Part shown: in pieces, positions 52,497-61,609 of the stretch
Position numbering within the stretch: position 1 is the stretch's first letter
How the letters are laid out: every line of letters begins with the position of its first letter
Assembly (NCBI GenBank): GCA_040218415.1
Contig: JAVJRN010000031.1
Location: 27,912-91,911 of the forward strand
Direction: 5' to 3'
Length of the DNA stretch: 64,000 nt
Source: JAVJRN01 sp040218415
GTDB taxonomy: Bacteria > Bacteroidota > Bacteroidia > Cytophagales > Cyclobacteriaceae
Position numbers and translations under genes: made by a program
Notes under the pieces: model-generated
Database searches by the model: none
What the model was told of the DNA's origin: nothing
The model's input: only the letters and a program-made list of their open reading frames with translations

Positions 52497-55118
52497 ATGA
52501 AACCAATATCACCTCCACGGTGGGCGCTGAGATTTTTCCGCTGGTTCTGTGACCCTGATTATGTAGAAGACATAGAAGGAGATTTGATCGAGCGATTCGG
52601 CAAAAGATCGAGCGACAAAAAGGCGGCTAAGTGGTTATTTGCTCTTGACGTGCTCAGGCTATTCAGACCAGGAATCATCAAAAGCTTTGAAGGATCAAAA
52701 TCTCTAAATTATTACGGAATGTTTAAAAATTATTATAAAGTCGGAGTACGTAACATACTCCGCAACAAGACTTTCTCTTTTCTGAATGTAACAGGACTCA
52801 GCGTAGGAATAGCTAGCTGCATTCTCATTATGATTTATGTCAAAAATGAGCTCTCCTACGATGCTTTCAACAGTAAGTACGACAATACTTACCGCGTGCT
52901 TCATTACTTCGGAACAGAGATTTTCCCCGTTGAGGAGCGATTTCCATTGTCTGAGCATCAGGTTTGGGGAAATGCACCTGTTGGCGTATCTCTAAAAGAT
53001 TTTTACCCTGAGGTAGATCACGTATTTCAATTTACCAGTGCGAATTCATGGTTGGTGGAATATGAGGATCTGCAGTTTCAGGAGAACGACATTGTGTATG
53101 CTGACTCTGGTGCATTCCATGTTTTTGATTGGAAGATGTATCACGGAGACCCTAAAAACTGTCTGACTGAGCCCAATACGGTCGTGCTTTCCACAGGCTT
53201 ATCCAGAAAGATTTTTGGAGATGAAAATCCAGTGGGTAAGATGCTCACCATGGATTCAGACTACCCCATGAAAGTGACTGGGGTATACGAGATTCCTCCA
53301 AACGCTCACTTATCTTTTGATGCGATGGTATCTATGCCAACCTTTCAGGATTCCCGACCTGATGCTTTTGATACTTGGGGTTATGTAGATTTCTACACCT
53401 ACTTCACGCTCAATGAAAATGCCGACATCACTGTTATGAGTGAGCGGATCCCAGAATTTATATCCTTTTCAGAAGTGAAAGGCTATACAGTTTCATTTGA
53501 GGCATTGGCAGATGCTTACCTTAATTCTGAAGCTGGGCGGCAGCCCGGACCTGTAGGTAATAAGAATAATATCTACTTATTTATCTCCGTAGCGTTGTGT
53601 ATTCTGGTGATTGCCTGTATCAATTTCATGAATCTATCCACTGCGAGGGCTGTAGAAAGAGCCAAGGAAGTTGCCATTCGAAAAACGATAGGATCACTGC
53701 GCGGAGCATTGATAGCGCAGTTTTTGGTAGAGTCTTTCCTACTCACTACATGTGCAGGGTTATTGGCTTTTGGCTTGGTGATTTTAGGTCATCCTTATCT
53801 GGAAACCTTGGTCGGAAAAGCCCTGCCGATGATGTGGTTGACAAGTCTGGAAAATGTCACTTTGGCAGTGGTAGCCCTGTTAGTTTTGAGTGTCATTACC
53901 GGGAGTTATCCAGCCTTTGTCTTGTCCAATTTTAAACCGATTAAAGTGCTGAAAGGCTCTTTCAGGAATTCGTCGGAAGGTATTTGGCTAAGAAAGTCTC
54001 TAGTAGTTTTACAATTTTCACTATCGATTGTAGCTCTGGTCGGAACCGCTGTTGTTTATAACCAACTGAGCTATCTCAAATCATTCGATAAAGGTTTTGA
54101 TTCGGAGCAAATTCTGGTGATCGATTATGGTTGGGATAGTCGGGTGCAGCAAAACATCAATTTCATCAAATCAGAATTTGCAAAGCACAATGCAGTCGCG
54201 TCGGTAAGTGCATCACGCGCTACGCCTGGAGAGTTTTTCCCAAATGCTGGTACTCGTATTGAGGCGCCTAATGGAGAGATGATAGCAAAGGATCCAGCTC
54301 TTTTCGAAATTGACAATGATTTTATCGAGACCTATGATATCAATGTTATTGCCGGAAGAGGCTTTAAGAGAAGTTTCCCAAAGGATTCGAGTAGCTCATT
54401 GATAATCAATGAGGCGTGTGCTCGATATTATGGATATAACAATGCTGCTGATGCTGTAGGTAAAAAATTTTCCCAATGGGGTAGGGAAGGCCAAATAATC
54501 GGGGTGGTAAAAGATTTTAATTATGTCTCACTACACAGCGATATAGAGCCCTTGGCGCTACGATATTCCACAGGTCAGACCACCTCTAGGTTGTCTCTGA
54601 AACTGAAATCTGGAGATTACAGTAGGACACTCGCTGAGTTAGAGGATATCTGGATCAGAGTGGCACCTTATAGGCCATTTGTGACCTACTTTAATAATGC
54701 TAACTTCAACGATCAGTACGAAGCGGATGAACGTTTTGGGACTGTATTTTCTGTGTTTTCAGGTTTGGCGATCTTCGTTGCGTGCTTAGGGTTGTTTGGA
54801 CTTACTATCTATAGTGCATCACAGAGAGCCAAGGAAATCGGCGTGCGTAAAGTGCTTGGCGCCTCTACTCAGCGCATTGTAGCATTACTATCATATGATT
54901 TCATTAAGTTGTTTGCTTTATCATTGGTGGTATCTATTCCCATTTCCCTTTTTGTGATGAACCATTGGCTCGAAGACTTTGCCTATCGAATCACTGTGGG
55001 CTGGGAAGTTTTTGCTTTGGCTACAGCAGCAACCTTGCTTGTTTCACTGGTTACCATGAGCTTTAAAACCGTCAGTGTAGCAAGGACAAATCCAGCTGAA
55101 ATCCTTAAAGATGAATAA
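52497..55118 (+). CDS. MacB/FtsX-type ABC transporter permease (paralogue)
   Basis: Permease of 873 residues with the same order as the one at 45352: prefix domain (CDPDYVEDIEGDLIERFG), MacB-like periplasmic domain, first FtsX core (EVAIRKTIGSLRGALIAQFL), second periplasmic domain, second FtsX core (IGVRKVLGASTQRIVALLS), and the terminal VARTNPAEILKDE. Similar length and ends show a duplication of the whole PadR-permease unit. No ATP-binding subunit nearby. Full-length with no frame damage. Confidence 0.92.
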   Translation: MKPISPPRWALRFFRWFCDPDYVEDIEGDLIERFGKRSSDKKAAKWLFALDVLRLFRPGIIKSFEGSKSLNYYGMFKNYYKVGVRNILRNKTFSFLNVTGLSVGIASCILIMIYVKNELSYDAFNSKYDNTYRVLHYFGTEIFPVEERFPLSEHQVWGNAPVGVSLKDFYPEVDHVFQFTSANSWLVEYEDLQFQENDIVYADSGAFHVFDWKMYHGDPKNCLTEPNTVVLSTGLSRKIFGDENPVGKMLTMDSDYPMKVTGVYEIPPNAHLSFDAMVSMPTFQDSRPDAFDTWGYVDFYTYFTLNENADITVMSERIPEFISFSEVKGYTVSFEALADAYLNSEAGRQPGPVGNKNNIYLFISVALCILVIACINFMNLSTARAVERAKEVAIRKTIGSLRGALIAQFLVESFLLTTCAGLLAFGLVILGHPYLETLVGKALPMMWLTSLENVTLAVVALLVLSVITGSYPAFVLSNFKPIKVLKGSFRNSSEGIWLRKSLVVLQFSLSIVALVGTAVVYNQLSYLKSFDKGFDSEQILVIDYGWDSRVQQNINFIKSEFAKHNAVASVSASRATPGEFFPNAGTRIEAPNGEMIAKDPALFEIDNDFIETYDINVIAGRGFKRSFPKDSSSSLIINEACARYYGYNNAADAVGKKFSQWGREGQIIGVVKDFNYVSLHSDIEPLALRYSTGQTTSRLSLKLKSGDYSRTLAELEDIWIRVAPYRPFVTYFNNANFNDQYEADERFGTVFSVFSGLAIFVACLGLFGLTIYSASQRAKEIGVRKVLGASTQRIVALLSYDFIKLFALSLVVSIPISLFVMNHWLEDFAYRITVGWEVFALATAATLLVSLVTMSFKTVSVARTNPAEILKDE

Positions 55119-55171
55119 AAAACAGAAGAGCTTGAATCATTGCTGGCACTCTTTTTACGCTTTGTCTTTCT

Positions 55172-55219
55172 GGTCTAAAATAGACTATTGATCTATATCT
55201 TATTTTAATAATATAGACC
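55172..55219. promoter_or_regulatory. TAGACC half-sites, second cluster
   Basis: GGTCTA at 55172, TAGACT at 55181 and TAGACC at 55214, resembling the cluster at 35675-35725 in front of the LytTR gene. About 80 bp upstream of the small gene at 55298, which may therefore be a target of that regulator. Confidence 0.35.
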
Positions 55220-55297
55220 AAGATTTTCTATAGAAGCCAATATGCTTTAGACAGTGAAGTATCATATGATACACTGATACAGATCATAGTTTTAGCT

Positions 55298-55564
55298 GTG
55301 AAAATTTGCGATCTTCTGAGGGCTATGTCTTACGTCGAACCAAAATATGCATCTCAATACAATCATTTAGCGATAGATCGCTATGCTCATACCGAATATC
55401 ATATTGATGATGCTACACATAAGCGCATCATCGATATGATTAATTTTTATCATGAGAGCATTTATTCTTTCCCTGATGATGAGCGTGTAGAAGCTAAGAT
55501 TTTTGGTGAAAATGGAGACCTGATAGGCTGTCGTGTGAGTATCAACAGGCTCATTTTTGAATAA
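55298..55564 (+). CDS. small hypothetical protein
   Basis: 88 residues from GTG 55298, or 79 from ATG 55325, which gives MSYVEPKYASQYNHLAIDRY. Hydrophilic and acidic, no membrane segment or signal. Segments HKRIIDMINFYHESI and EAKIFGENGDLIGCRVSIN suggest an alpha-beta mini-fold. No family recognised. A TAGACC half-site cluster lies upstream. Confidence 0.5.
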   Translation: MKICDLLRAMSYVEPKYASQYNHLAIDRYAHTEYHIDDATHKRIIDMINFYHESIYSFPDDERVEAKIFGENGDLIGCRVSINRLIFE

Positions 55565-56077
55565 GTTAAAAGCCAAGAACAATTTTTGTCATTGCTGTCC
55601 TACAAAAGTAAAGGCCAACTATAAAAACGCAATAAGTAGATATTAAAAGACCGGTGCGAAAGTGGCCGTCAATGCGTTTTGTTTGATTTCCCGATAAAAC
55701 CTGAATTTACTAAAGCCGATTTTCTCATTTTACTTTGCGTGAGTGTAAGTCACAGATACGGTCAGCTGGGCTAGATATGAATTGTTTTGCGTGCGTAAGT
55801 ATAGCATATAGCTTCTATAAATTTATCTTTCTATACAACGATAATTATATTCTAAATGCCTTATAGGGGTCTAATTTTGACGATTTGTACAGTTATTCTA
55901 CATCTGTCTGAAAATATAAAATGATTCCAATACGCTTTTGCCAGATCCACAAATTGTTCCTCACCGAATTCCTATTCCCGACTTGGTGCTATTTTTATCG
56001 AATTGAATAGCTATTTTAGATGTGAAAAATATTTGGAGACTCCTCGTCAGACGAAATGTTGTAGGAAATAAAAAAGG
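55565..56077. other. 513-bp gap, no gene recognised
   Basis: Stops occur in all frames; no repeat shared with other gaps was found. Presumably holds the promoter of the gene at 56078. Confidence 0.35.
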
Positions 56078-56662
56078 ATGAAAATGGAAAGTAAAAATCG
56101 GTTGGTATATTTTTTTCGTGAAACTGCGATTGTGGTAATTGGGGTGTTGATTGCAGTTTCGCTGAATAATTTGAAAGAAAAGATAGACAATGACAATTAC
56201 ATCAAAAAGACGCTTTCGGCCATCGAGAACGAGATTACGCTCAGTCAAAGTCAGGTAGATACAGTGCTAAATAGACACCTGGAAATGATTGACAACCTTG
56301 AAGATGTCATAGGAGATAATGAACAGAAGCTAGGTGAGATGATCGGAAGCTTGGGAGGCTTCCAACAGGCCTCTGTCAAAAATGTCAGTCTAAGGTTTTT
56401 CATTTCCAATAAAGCCGAGCTGGTGGAATTTCAACTCATCGCACAATTACTAGAAATTGAAGCACATACAGATGTTCTTTCCGATAAAATAAAAAGGTTG
56501 GCCGGTTTTGCTATTGAGAACATCAACGACAAAGATGAGGAGACTAAAATGACATTCACTTATTTACTGCTCGATGTAATTGATAGTGAGCAGGCTCTTC
56601 TACAAGCCTACTCATATTTTTTGGAAGAAAATGAAGATAATCTAAAAACTGGAAGTAAATAG
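56078..56662 (+). CDS. DUF6090-like membrane-anchored protein
   Basis: 194 residues. A basic N-terminus leads into one membrane helix (FRETAIVVIGVLIAVSLNNL) followed at once by a long charged helix with KEKIDNDNYIKKTLSAIENE. This is the layout of the DUF6090 group common in Bacteroidota, where the motif E.IIVVIGVLIALQ-NN is conserved. The rest is mostly helical and lies outside or inside the membrane as a coiled coil. Function unknown. Monocistronic. Confidence 0.7.
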   Translation: MKMESKNRLVYFFRETAIVVIGVLIAVSLNNLKEKIDNDNYIKKTLSAIENEITLSQSQVDTVLNRHLEMIDNLEDVIGDNEQKLGEMIGSLGGFQQASVKNVSLRFFISNKAELVEFQLIAQLLEIEAHTDVLSDKIKRLAGFAIENINDKDEETKMTFTYLLLDVIDSEQALLQAYSYFLEENEDNLKTGSK

Positions 56663-56742
56663 TAGCTAACCAAACCACTCCAAAAGGAAAATGTGGATTC
56701 TGCCAATTAGCAGACTATAAAATCGCTAATAATGAGCGTTAT

Positions 56743-57435
56743 CTAAACCACATCATTGTCTGGTTGGTTATTGATCCAAAGAAAAGCCTCGTCCTCATTG
56801 TCAAACTTTTTCATATATAAGTCAGGCAACACCATATTGATTGCCGAAGCGATGAAATTACTGAAGATCGATCCCTTAGTAGTTGTCGCATTGATTATGG
56901 CCATTTTTTCTACTTTTTTAGATAGTTTCTTTGCTCTATTTTTCAATAAATCTTTGATCCAAACGCGTGCCTCCGTTTCAAATTCGGTTAAGTTAGAGCG
57001 ATCTAGGACCAGCTTGGTGAAGCCGTAAAACTCGACTGAATTGGCACCTAGGGTGAGTAACTTGCTGGCAGTCTCTAGGTTTACCTTACCATTCCATGTA
57101 ATCCTAACAATTTTATGTTGATTGTTAAGTTCGAAACGACTCCCGTTTAATTCTTCTATAAGATCAAAAGAAATTGGTTCTATAAAAGTAGTCTCGGTAG
57201 GTGGCGTAACTTTTATTTCTTGAGTTTTTTCTTGTGTCTCTTGGTCAATTTGGCTGTCCGAGGTTGATTCGAAAATAGGCTCTTCCACAACTGCTTCAAT
57301 CAAATTTTCAATTTCTGAATCGGGAATGATATCAACTACGGGTTCCTTATACTGGGATTTATTCGTTTGGATAAATAGACTTGAGAGGAATGAAAATTTC
57401 ATGTGATTTTTTGTTTTTTGGTTGTGATTGTTCAA
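56743..57435 (-). CDS. STAS/SpoIIAA-like domain protein
   Basis: 230 residues; Met12 (MKFSFLSSLF) is an alternative start. The first 95 residues are low-complexity and acidic (EAVVEEPIFESTSDSQIDQE), probably disordered. The C-terminal part, about 100-225, reads as a STAS-like fold: HKIVRITWNGKVNLETASKL, FTKLVLDRSNL, ARVWIKDLLKNRA, then MAIINATTTKG and DEEDEAFLW-type helix. Such domains act in protein-protein signalling. Assignment by pattern only. Confidence 0.65.
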   Translation of the reverse strand: MNNHNQKTKNHMKFSFLSSLFIQTNKSQYKEPVVDIIPDSEIENLIEAVVEEPIFESTSDSQIDQETQEKTQEIKVTPPTETTFIEPISFDLIEELNGSRFELNNQHKIVRITWNGKVNLETASKLLTLGANSVEFYGFTKLVLDRSNLTEFETEARVWIKDLLKNRAKKLSKKVEKMAIINATTTKGSIFSNFIASAINMVLPDLYMKKFDNEDEAFLWINNQPDNDVV

Positions 57436-57568
57436 AAGTAGGTTTGAATTACATGATTGAGTGAATTATACGCTGAGTGGGCTGATGTTCTAGTTCAATC
57501 AATTAATCTTCTCGTTGATAAGCGATATTTGCTTGCTCATCACTGATGAAGCCTTTTTTTAACTGCCA

Positions 57569-57597
57569 CTCTGGCCTTAGCGTCCGCAAAGGCCTAG
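57569..57597. repeat. REP-like hairpin, copy 5
   Basis: CTCTGGCCTTAGCGTCCGC then AAAGGCCTAG: GGCCTT pairs with AAGGCC. Same CTCTGG lead and TAG end as the other four copies; compensating base changes keep the stem. Confidence 0.5.
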
Positions 57598-57734
57598 AAT
57601 ATGCAAGGGCGTCCGCAATACCTGCTATGCTGTGATTATCAACACAAAGAGGACTAAGGCGAATGGTCTTTTAGGTTTGGAAGGGAAAATTTTACAACTA
57701 AGATTCAACTAATAAGCGCAAGAAAAATTAATGC

Positions 57735-57754
57735 AATGGAGGCGAGCCTCCATT
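57735..57754 (-). terminator. probable terminator of sigma/partner operon
   Basis: AATGGAGGC-GA-GCCTCCATT is a perfect 9-bp stem. Read on the minus strand it is followed by GCATTAATTTTTCTT, a U-rich tail, about 65 bp beyond the stop codon at 57817. Confidence 0.65.
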
Positions 57755-57816
57755 GACATTGCGAAGAATTCGTCTTCTTCACAGAGAATTCGGTAAATGA
57801 AAATAACTATCAAAAA

Positions 57817-58410
57817 TCAAGTATGCAGATCATTTTGAATGGTAAGTAGTTCTTGGAGATATTTCATTTCTTTTTTAATTCCTACATTGATAAAATAGCC
57901 AACTATAACCGCTATCACTAGGTAAGATCCATCTATCAAAACCATCATTATAGTGCTGAAGTATAGGCTGAACTCCGGTGTAAGCGCGTAGAAACCTAGC
58001 GTATAGAGACCTAATATCGTGTACATCACCGAGCCATGAATCGTCTTTCGAAACTTGAAAAATTCTAAAGAGGAGTTGCTATTCTGCATGGCTGTATCAC
58101 TCATATCAATCTGATAGGAGAGGTAAATGCTGTAAAACTCTATCAGAATTCTCACTACCAATCCACCGATCATTAGTGCTATACCTATTTGGCTAAGTAC
58201 TTCTTGCAGTGGAGCTACGTATTTGAAAAAAAGGAAAAGCACTACAAGTGTAATACTTAAGATGATGATGTTTTTCAAGTGCATGACAATTGCACTTTTC
58301 ATCTTCTTTTTGGATAGAGTCATGATTTCTTGTACGTCCATTGATTGACTAGATTGGCTCTTTTTGGCTCCTTGCCACTTATTTTTTAAATCGTTTAAAT
58401 CGTCAGTCAT
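57817..58410 (-). CDS. four-helix membrane protein, likely anti-sigma partner
   Basis: 197 residues. A short soluble N-terminus (DDLNDLKNKWQGAKKSQ), which would be the sigma-contacting part, is followed by a basic stretch and four hydrophobic segments (about 45-63, 72-92, 130-148, 155-175). The start overlaps the stop of the ECF sigma gene by eight bases, the normal arrangement of sigma/anti-sigma pairs in Bacteroidota. No ZAS zinc motif is present, so it is not a classical anti-sigma factor; the role is inferred from position. Confidence 0.7.
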   Translation of the reverse strand: MTDDLNDLKNKWQGAKKSQSSQSMDVQEIMTLSKKKMKSAIVMHLKNIIILSITLVVLFLFFKYVAPLQEVLSQIGIALMIGGLVVRILIEFYSIYLSYQIDMSDTAMQNSNSSLEFFKFRKTIHGSVMYTILGLYTLGFYALTPEFSLYFSTIMMVLIDGSYLVIAVIVGYFINVGIKKEMKYLQELLTIQNDLHT

Positions 58411-58900
58411 TTTCTAATATTTTTTTGAGGTTCTTTTTTATCCTATGAATTTTTACACGCAAGTTGCCTTCATTGATCCCGATCACGCTAGCTATATCTT
58501 TGTAGTCGAGCTCGTCCAAGACCATCATGATTACCAGTCTATCCACTTCGCTCAGCTGACCAATGGCTCTGTAAAGCGATTGATGCTGTTGCTCTGACTG
58601 TTTACTTTGGTTTTCGGGCTCGGCTATTTGCTCCTGCATTAGATCTATCCGAATCTGATTGCCAGCCTTTTTATCACGAATGTATTTGAGGCAGGTGTTG
58701 ACGGTGATTCGGTAGATCCATGTTTTGTGGCTGGAAGTATTTTTGAAAGAATCCAAGGCACTCCAGGTGTTGATGAATACTTCCTGCGCTAAGTCCTGAG
58801 CATCGTCTTCGTCTCCCTTCATGAATCCCAAACACATCTGCCGAACCATAGCCTGATAGTCCCTGAAGAGCTTTTCAAAAAGGGATTTTTTATTGGACAT
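58403..58900 (-). CDS. ECF RNA polymerase sigma factor
   Basis: 165 residues from ATG 58900, which gives MSNKKSLFEKLF; the frame is open to 58951, but that stretch lies inside the hydrolase gene. Region 2 is DYQAMVRQMCLGFMKGDEDD then AQDLAQEVFINTW and TWIYRITVNTCLKYI. Region 4 is YRAIGQLSEVDRLVIMMVL then DYKDIASVIGINEGNLRVKI. It overlaps the hydrolase upstream by 11 bp and its membrane partner downstream by 8 bp, so the three are one operon. Confidence 0.9.
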   Translation of the reverse strand: MSNKKSLFEKLFRDYQAMVRQMCLGFMKGDEDDAQDLAQEVFINTWSALDSFKNTSSHKTWIYRITVNTCLKYIRDKKAGNQIRIDLMQEQIAEPENQSKQSEQQHQSLYRAIGQLSEVDRLVIMMVLDELDYKDIASVIGINEGNLRVKIHRIKKNLKKILEND

Positions 58901-59732
58901 TCGAGAGGAGATAGTTGTTGATTTCAAGAGAAAGCCGATCTGGACGGTCAAACATCACAAAGTGTTTGCTATCATCCAAAAGGACAATTTTCTTGTTTTT
59001 CAAGTTGGCATACTGTTTTTCATAGTTTTGTCTTACCATTTCCTTTTCTGGAAAAGTCCCACCAATAATTAATGTCTCTATTTCAATATTTGTTAAGATA
59101 GGTCTCAAGTCGAGTTTAAGTAAATCGGTGTAACCGTAAACATAAGTTTTCCTGTCTGCTTCGACCGCCCAGTCTACCAGAAGATTGATTTTAGAGGAGT
59201 CGTTGGTCATGTTTTGTGACATTCCTAGCGCCATATGGGCGAAAGCCTCGCTTGGCATATTGAGCATTTGATTGTTGTATGGACTGTCATATTGCAGACT
59301 GGCTGCAGGAACACCCGTCATCATCAAATCACGCATGCAAGGTATCGACTCTACCAAGACCATCTTTGCGACCTGATCTCCCAGCTCTTTGGCTAGGTCA
59401 ATGGCGAGATTTCCTCCCATGCTATGGCCAATGATCGTCAGGTTCGTTAGCCTTTCCTTTTTCACATATTGTATCAACTGGTCACTCACTGGTCGATACC
59501 AAGGAGTGCCAATTGGCGCTAGCCCGTTGAAACCTGCGTAGGAAACTTTGTGTATTTCATAATCTCCATCCAGTTTGGTAATGATTTCGTCCCAAACTGA
59601 TCCAGGCGAGGTGAAGCCAGGCAGGAAAATGATCGGATGGCCTTTTCCACTTTTCTGAACCGATATGGCTTTTTGGCTGTATGCTAAAAGGCTGAAGCAA
59701 AAGATGCTGATGATTAATGTTAATTTTTTCAT
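58890..59732 (-). CDS. exported alpha/beta hydrolase (Ser type)
   Basis: 280 residues with a signal peptide (about 1-19, SLLAYSQ). Oxyanion region IIFLPGFTSPGSVW and nucleophile Ser104 in IGHSMGGNLA; Asp is expected after ETLIIGG and His is in DDSKHFVMFD. A normal serine esterase/lipase layout, unlike the two Asp-type enzymes at 3 and 7 kb. It leads an operon with the ECF sigma factor and its membrane partner, so it may be linked to an envelope-stress or lipid-turnover response. Confidence 0.88.
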   Translation of the reverse strand: MKKLTLIISIFCFSLLAYSQKAISVQKSGKGHPIIFLPGFTSPGSVWDEIITKLDGDYEIHKVSYAGFNGLAPIGTPWYRPVSDQLIQYVKKERLTNLTIIGHSMGGNLAIDLAKELGDQVAKMVLVESIPCMRDLMMTGVPAASLQYDSPYNNQMLNMPSEAFAHMALGMSQNMTNDSSKINLLVDWAVEADRKTYVYGYTDLLKLDLRPILTNIEIETLIIGGTFPEKEMVRQNYEKQYANLKNKKIVLLDDSKHFVMFDRPDRLSLEINNYLLSNVQ

Positions 59733-60049
59733 GTTCTGTAAGTTTTAAATTTCTCCTTTGATCCAAAGAGGGCAGAATTGTTACAGACTTAGTGTTTTTT
59801 TATTAATCATTGATTAGCCAAATTAAACTTTGATGTTGTGAAGTGGAATTTATGCTCCTTCAGACCAAGGGAATCGGCCGGCCTTACGCTAAACAAAAAA
59901 GAGGCTGCCCTTTTCGGACAGCCTCTTCGTTTCTTAATCGCAGGGCGATAGCCCAATAGGTCTAATTTCCCGATGCTCTGCGTCGGAAGCTAGGGTCAAG
60001 GGTTCTACCCTTGGGTTTAATACCATTTATTGATATCATCCGCTAGGAT
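59733..60049. other. 317-bp gap with terminator
   Basis: No gene. Holds the terminator at 59895-59930 and, near 59990-60015, a small hairpin AAGGGTTC-TA-CCCTT of unknown role. Confidence 0.45.
59895..59930 (-). terminator. Rho-independent terminator of the ice-binding gene
   Basis: On the minus strand: AGAGGCTGTCC, loop GAAAA, GGGCAGCCTCT, then TTTTTG. An 11-bp stem with one mismatch and a run of U, about 120 bp after the stop of the ice-binding protein gene. Confidence 0.88.
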
Positions 60050-61450
60050 TTACTGCACTTGAGTAATAATATTAGAATCTAGAATAACCGCGGTTTGTGA
60101 AAGGGCACGTCCATTCATAGAAGCATTCGTTTGGAAGGTAATGGCTGTCATAGATAAGATGATACCTTCAAAATGGGAAGTTGTTCCAAAAGTAGCTTCG
60201 CCAGCGACTTGCCAAAAAATATTCTTAGCCTGTGCTCCACCATTCAAGGTGATTTTAACCGCTGCACTTTGGGTAAGGTCACCTGCGATTTGGAAAATCC
60301 AAATATCATCAGCTCCACCAGTCAAGGTAAGGTCTGCAGGTATCGTTACCGTATTGGTCCATTTGTAAAGTCCGGCCGACAGTGTTTTACCACCGATATT
60401 ACCAGTGCCAAGTTCCAAAAAGTCAGGAGATGGTCTGCCTGCTGCGTCATTGTAAGCAGTGATCATATTGCTGACCGCCGTAGTAAGTGTGACAGGAGTT
60501 GGTACTGCCATATCCGCCGCGTATATATTGCCAGTGACCTGAGCAGATGTAGCATAACCAGTAAAATCAACCAAAGACAATCCTGTAATGTAAGATGTGG
60601 CAGCAGGACTTAAACCTAGGTGACCTGTGATAGCTGAAGTAGCGCTATTATTGATAGCAGTCTTCGCGAGTATCACATAATTACCTGAAACGCCTAAATC
60701 TACTGTAGCCAATACCGCCGATGAACCACCAGTGGTGAAAGTCCAAGTAGTATTAGCGGCCAAAGGATTACCAGTGAGATCTTTTGCACTAGTTGTAATG
60801 GCTGCAGTATATATCTTGTTAGCATCCAAATTTTGTGAAGGAGTAAATGTAGCAGTAGTCCCTGCATAGGCCACTACACCCGTCACAACAGAAGTTCCTT
60901 GCTTCAGTGTAAATGTGGTGCTATTGATCGTAGCAGGATCCATCGCTTCATTAAACTCTACAGTAATGGTTTTATTCCTCGGCACATCAGTTGCATCATC
61001 CAGAGGAGCTTTGGTATTAATAATTGGTGCTGTACCATCCACTTCGATACTTGTCGTAAAGTTGAAAGAGTAGGCTGATTCCAGCGTTGCACCTGTGGCA
61101 CTCAGTGCATCTATGGACACAGAAGCAGTATACGCTGTATTAAATGCTAATACTGCTGTAGGAGTGAGTTTGGCGGTATTATTCGAGTAAGTAACTGCTC
61201 CAGCTATCTTTGTCGTACCTCTCATCAGTGTAACAGTAGTTGTATTTATCGTAATTGGGTTCATGGCAACACTGAATGTGAATTCAGGAGCTACATTTAT
61301 AGCTACATCAGTAGCATTCAGCACTGGAAAATTTGCAGTCACTGTTGGACTATCTGTTGGGTTGGGATCGTCAGTATTATCCTTATCGCAACTTGTCAAT
61401 AGTATAATTGGCAGCATGAAACATGCTATTAATAGCTTTTGAAAATTCAT
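60050..61450 (-). CDS. ice-binding (DUF3494) surface lipoprotein with two Big_5 domains
   Basis: 466 residues. Lipoprotein signal ending LLTSC, lipidated Cys21. The following DKDNTDD is acid-rich like the Bacteroidota lipoprotein export signal, so surface display is likely. Two Ig-like Big_5 repeats (about 35-135 and 140-240; both with AMNP/AMDP-TINxTT and LxxNxxYTA). The C-terminal 215 residues are a DUF3494 ice-binding domain: TAINNSATSAITGHLGLSPA, TGNIYAADMAVPTP, LSAGLYKW, DDIWIFQIAGDLTQS, KNIFWQVAGEATFG and ALSQTAVILD in the usual order. Such proteins bind ice crystal planes and hold cells at ice or keep brine channels open. Preceded by a 21-bp-spaced TTACA motif pair. Confidence 0.94.
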   Translation of the reverse strand: MNFQKLLIACFMLPIILLTSCDKDNTDDPNPTDSPTVTANFPVLNATDVAINVAPEFTFSVAMNPITINTTTVTLMRGTTKIAGAVTYSNNTAKLTPTAVLAFNTAYTASVSIDALSATGATLESAYSFNFTTSIEVDGTAPIINTKAPLDDATDVPRNKTITVEFNEAMDPATINSTTFTLKQGTSVVTGVVAYAGTTATFTPSQNLDANKIYTAAITTSAKDLTGNPLAANTTWTFTTGGSSAVLATVDLGVSGNYVILAKTAINNSATSAITGHLGLSPAATSYITGLSLVDFTGYATSAQVTGNIYAADMAVPTPVTLTTAVSNMITAYNDAAGRPSPDFLELGTGNIGGKTLSAGLYKWTNTVTIPADLTLTGGADDIWIFQIAGDLTQSAAVKITLNGGAQAKNIFWQVAGEATFGTTSHFEGIILSMTAITFQTNASMNGRALSQTAVILDSNIITQVQ

Positions 61451-61519
61451 ATTCGATTTATTTAAAAGGTGTAATTATTTATTACAAGGCAAAGGTCTGC
61501 CAATTACGATTCGAATGTG

Positions 61520-61553
61520 TTACATAAGAAATGCGCATTGTTACACATATCAC
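61520..61553. promoter_or_regulatory. bipartite TTACA operator, copy 1 (ice-binding gene)
   Basis: TTACATAAGAAATG at 61520 and TTACACATATCAC at 61541, exactly 21 bp apart, 70-103 bp upstream of the ice-binding gene start (61450, minus strand). The same element with the same spacing stands at 62024 and 62740. Direct repeats two helical turns apart are a usual AraC-family site. Confidence 0.75.
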
Positions 61554-61609
61554 ATATATGAGATTGAATTGCACTTTAAGATGAACGCGATGTGTCCTGC
61601 TATACAGGT

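Larger units (their letters stand above)
57436..57816. other. 381-bp gap with REP-like hairpin and terminator
   Basis: No gene. Contains REP-like copy 5 (57569-57597) and the hairpin at 57735-57754 that probably ends the sigma factor operon transcribed from the right. Confidence 0.45.

Noticed and set aside
58901..58951. Longer N-terminus of the ECF sigma factor
   Set aside because: It would lie inside the hydrolase gene and precede the normal start (MSNKKSLFEKLF) by 17 residues without family likeness.
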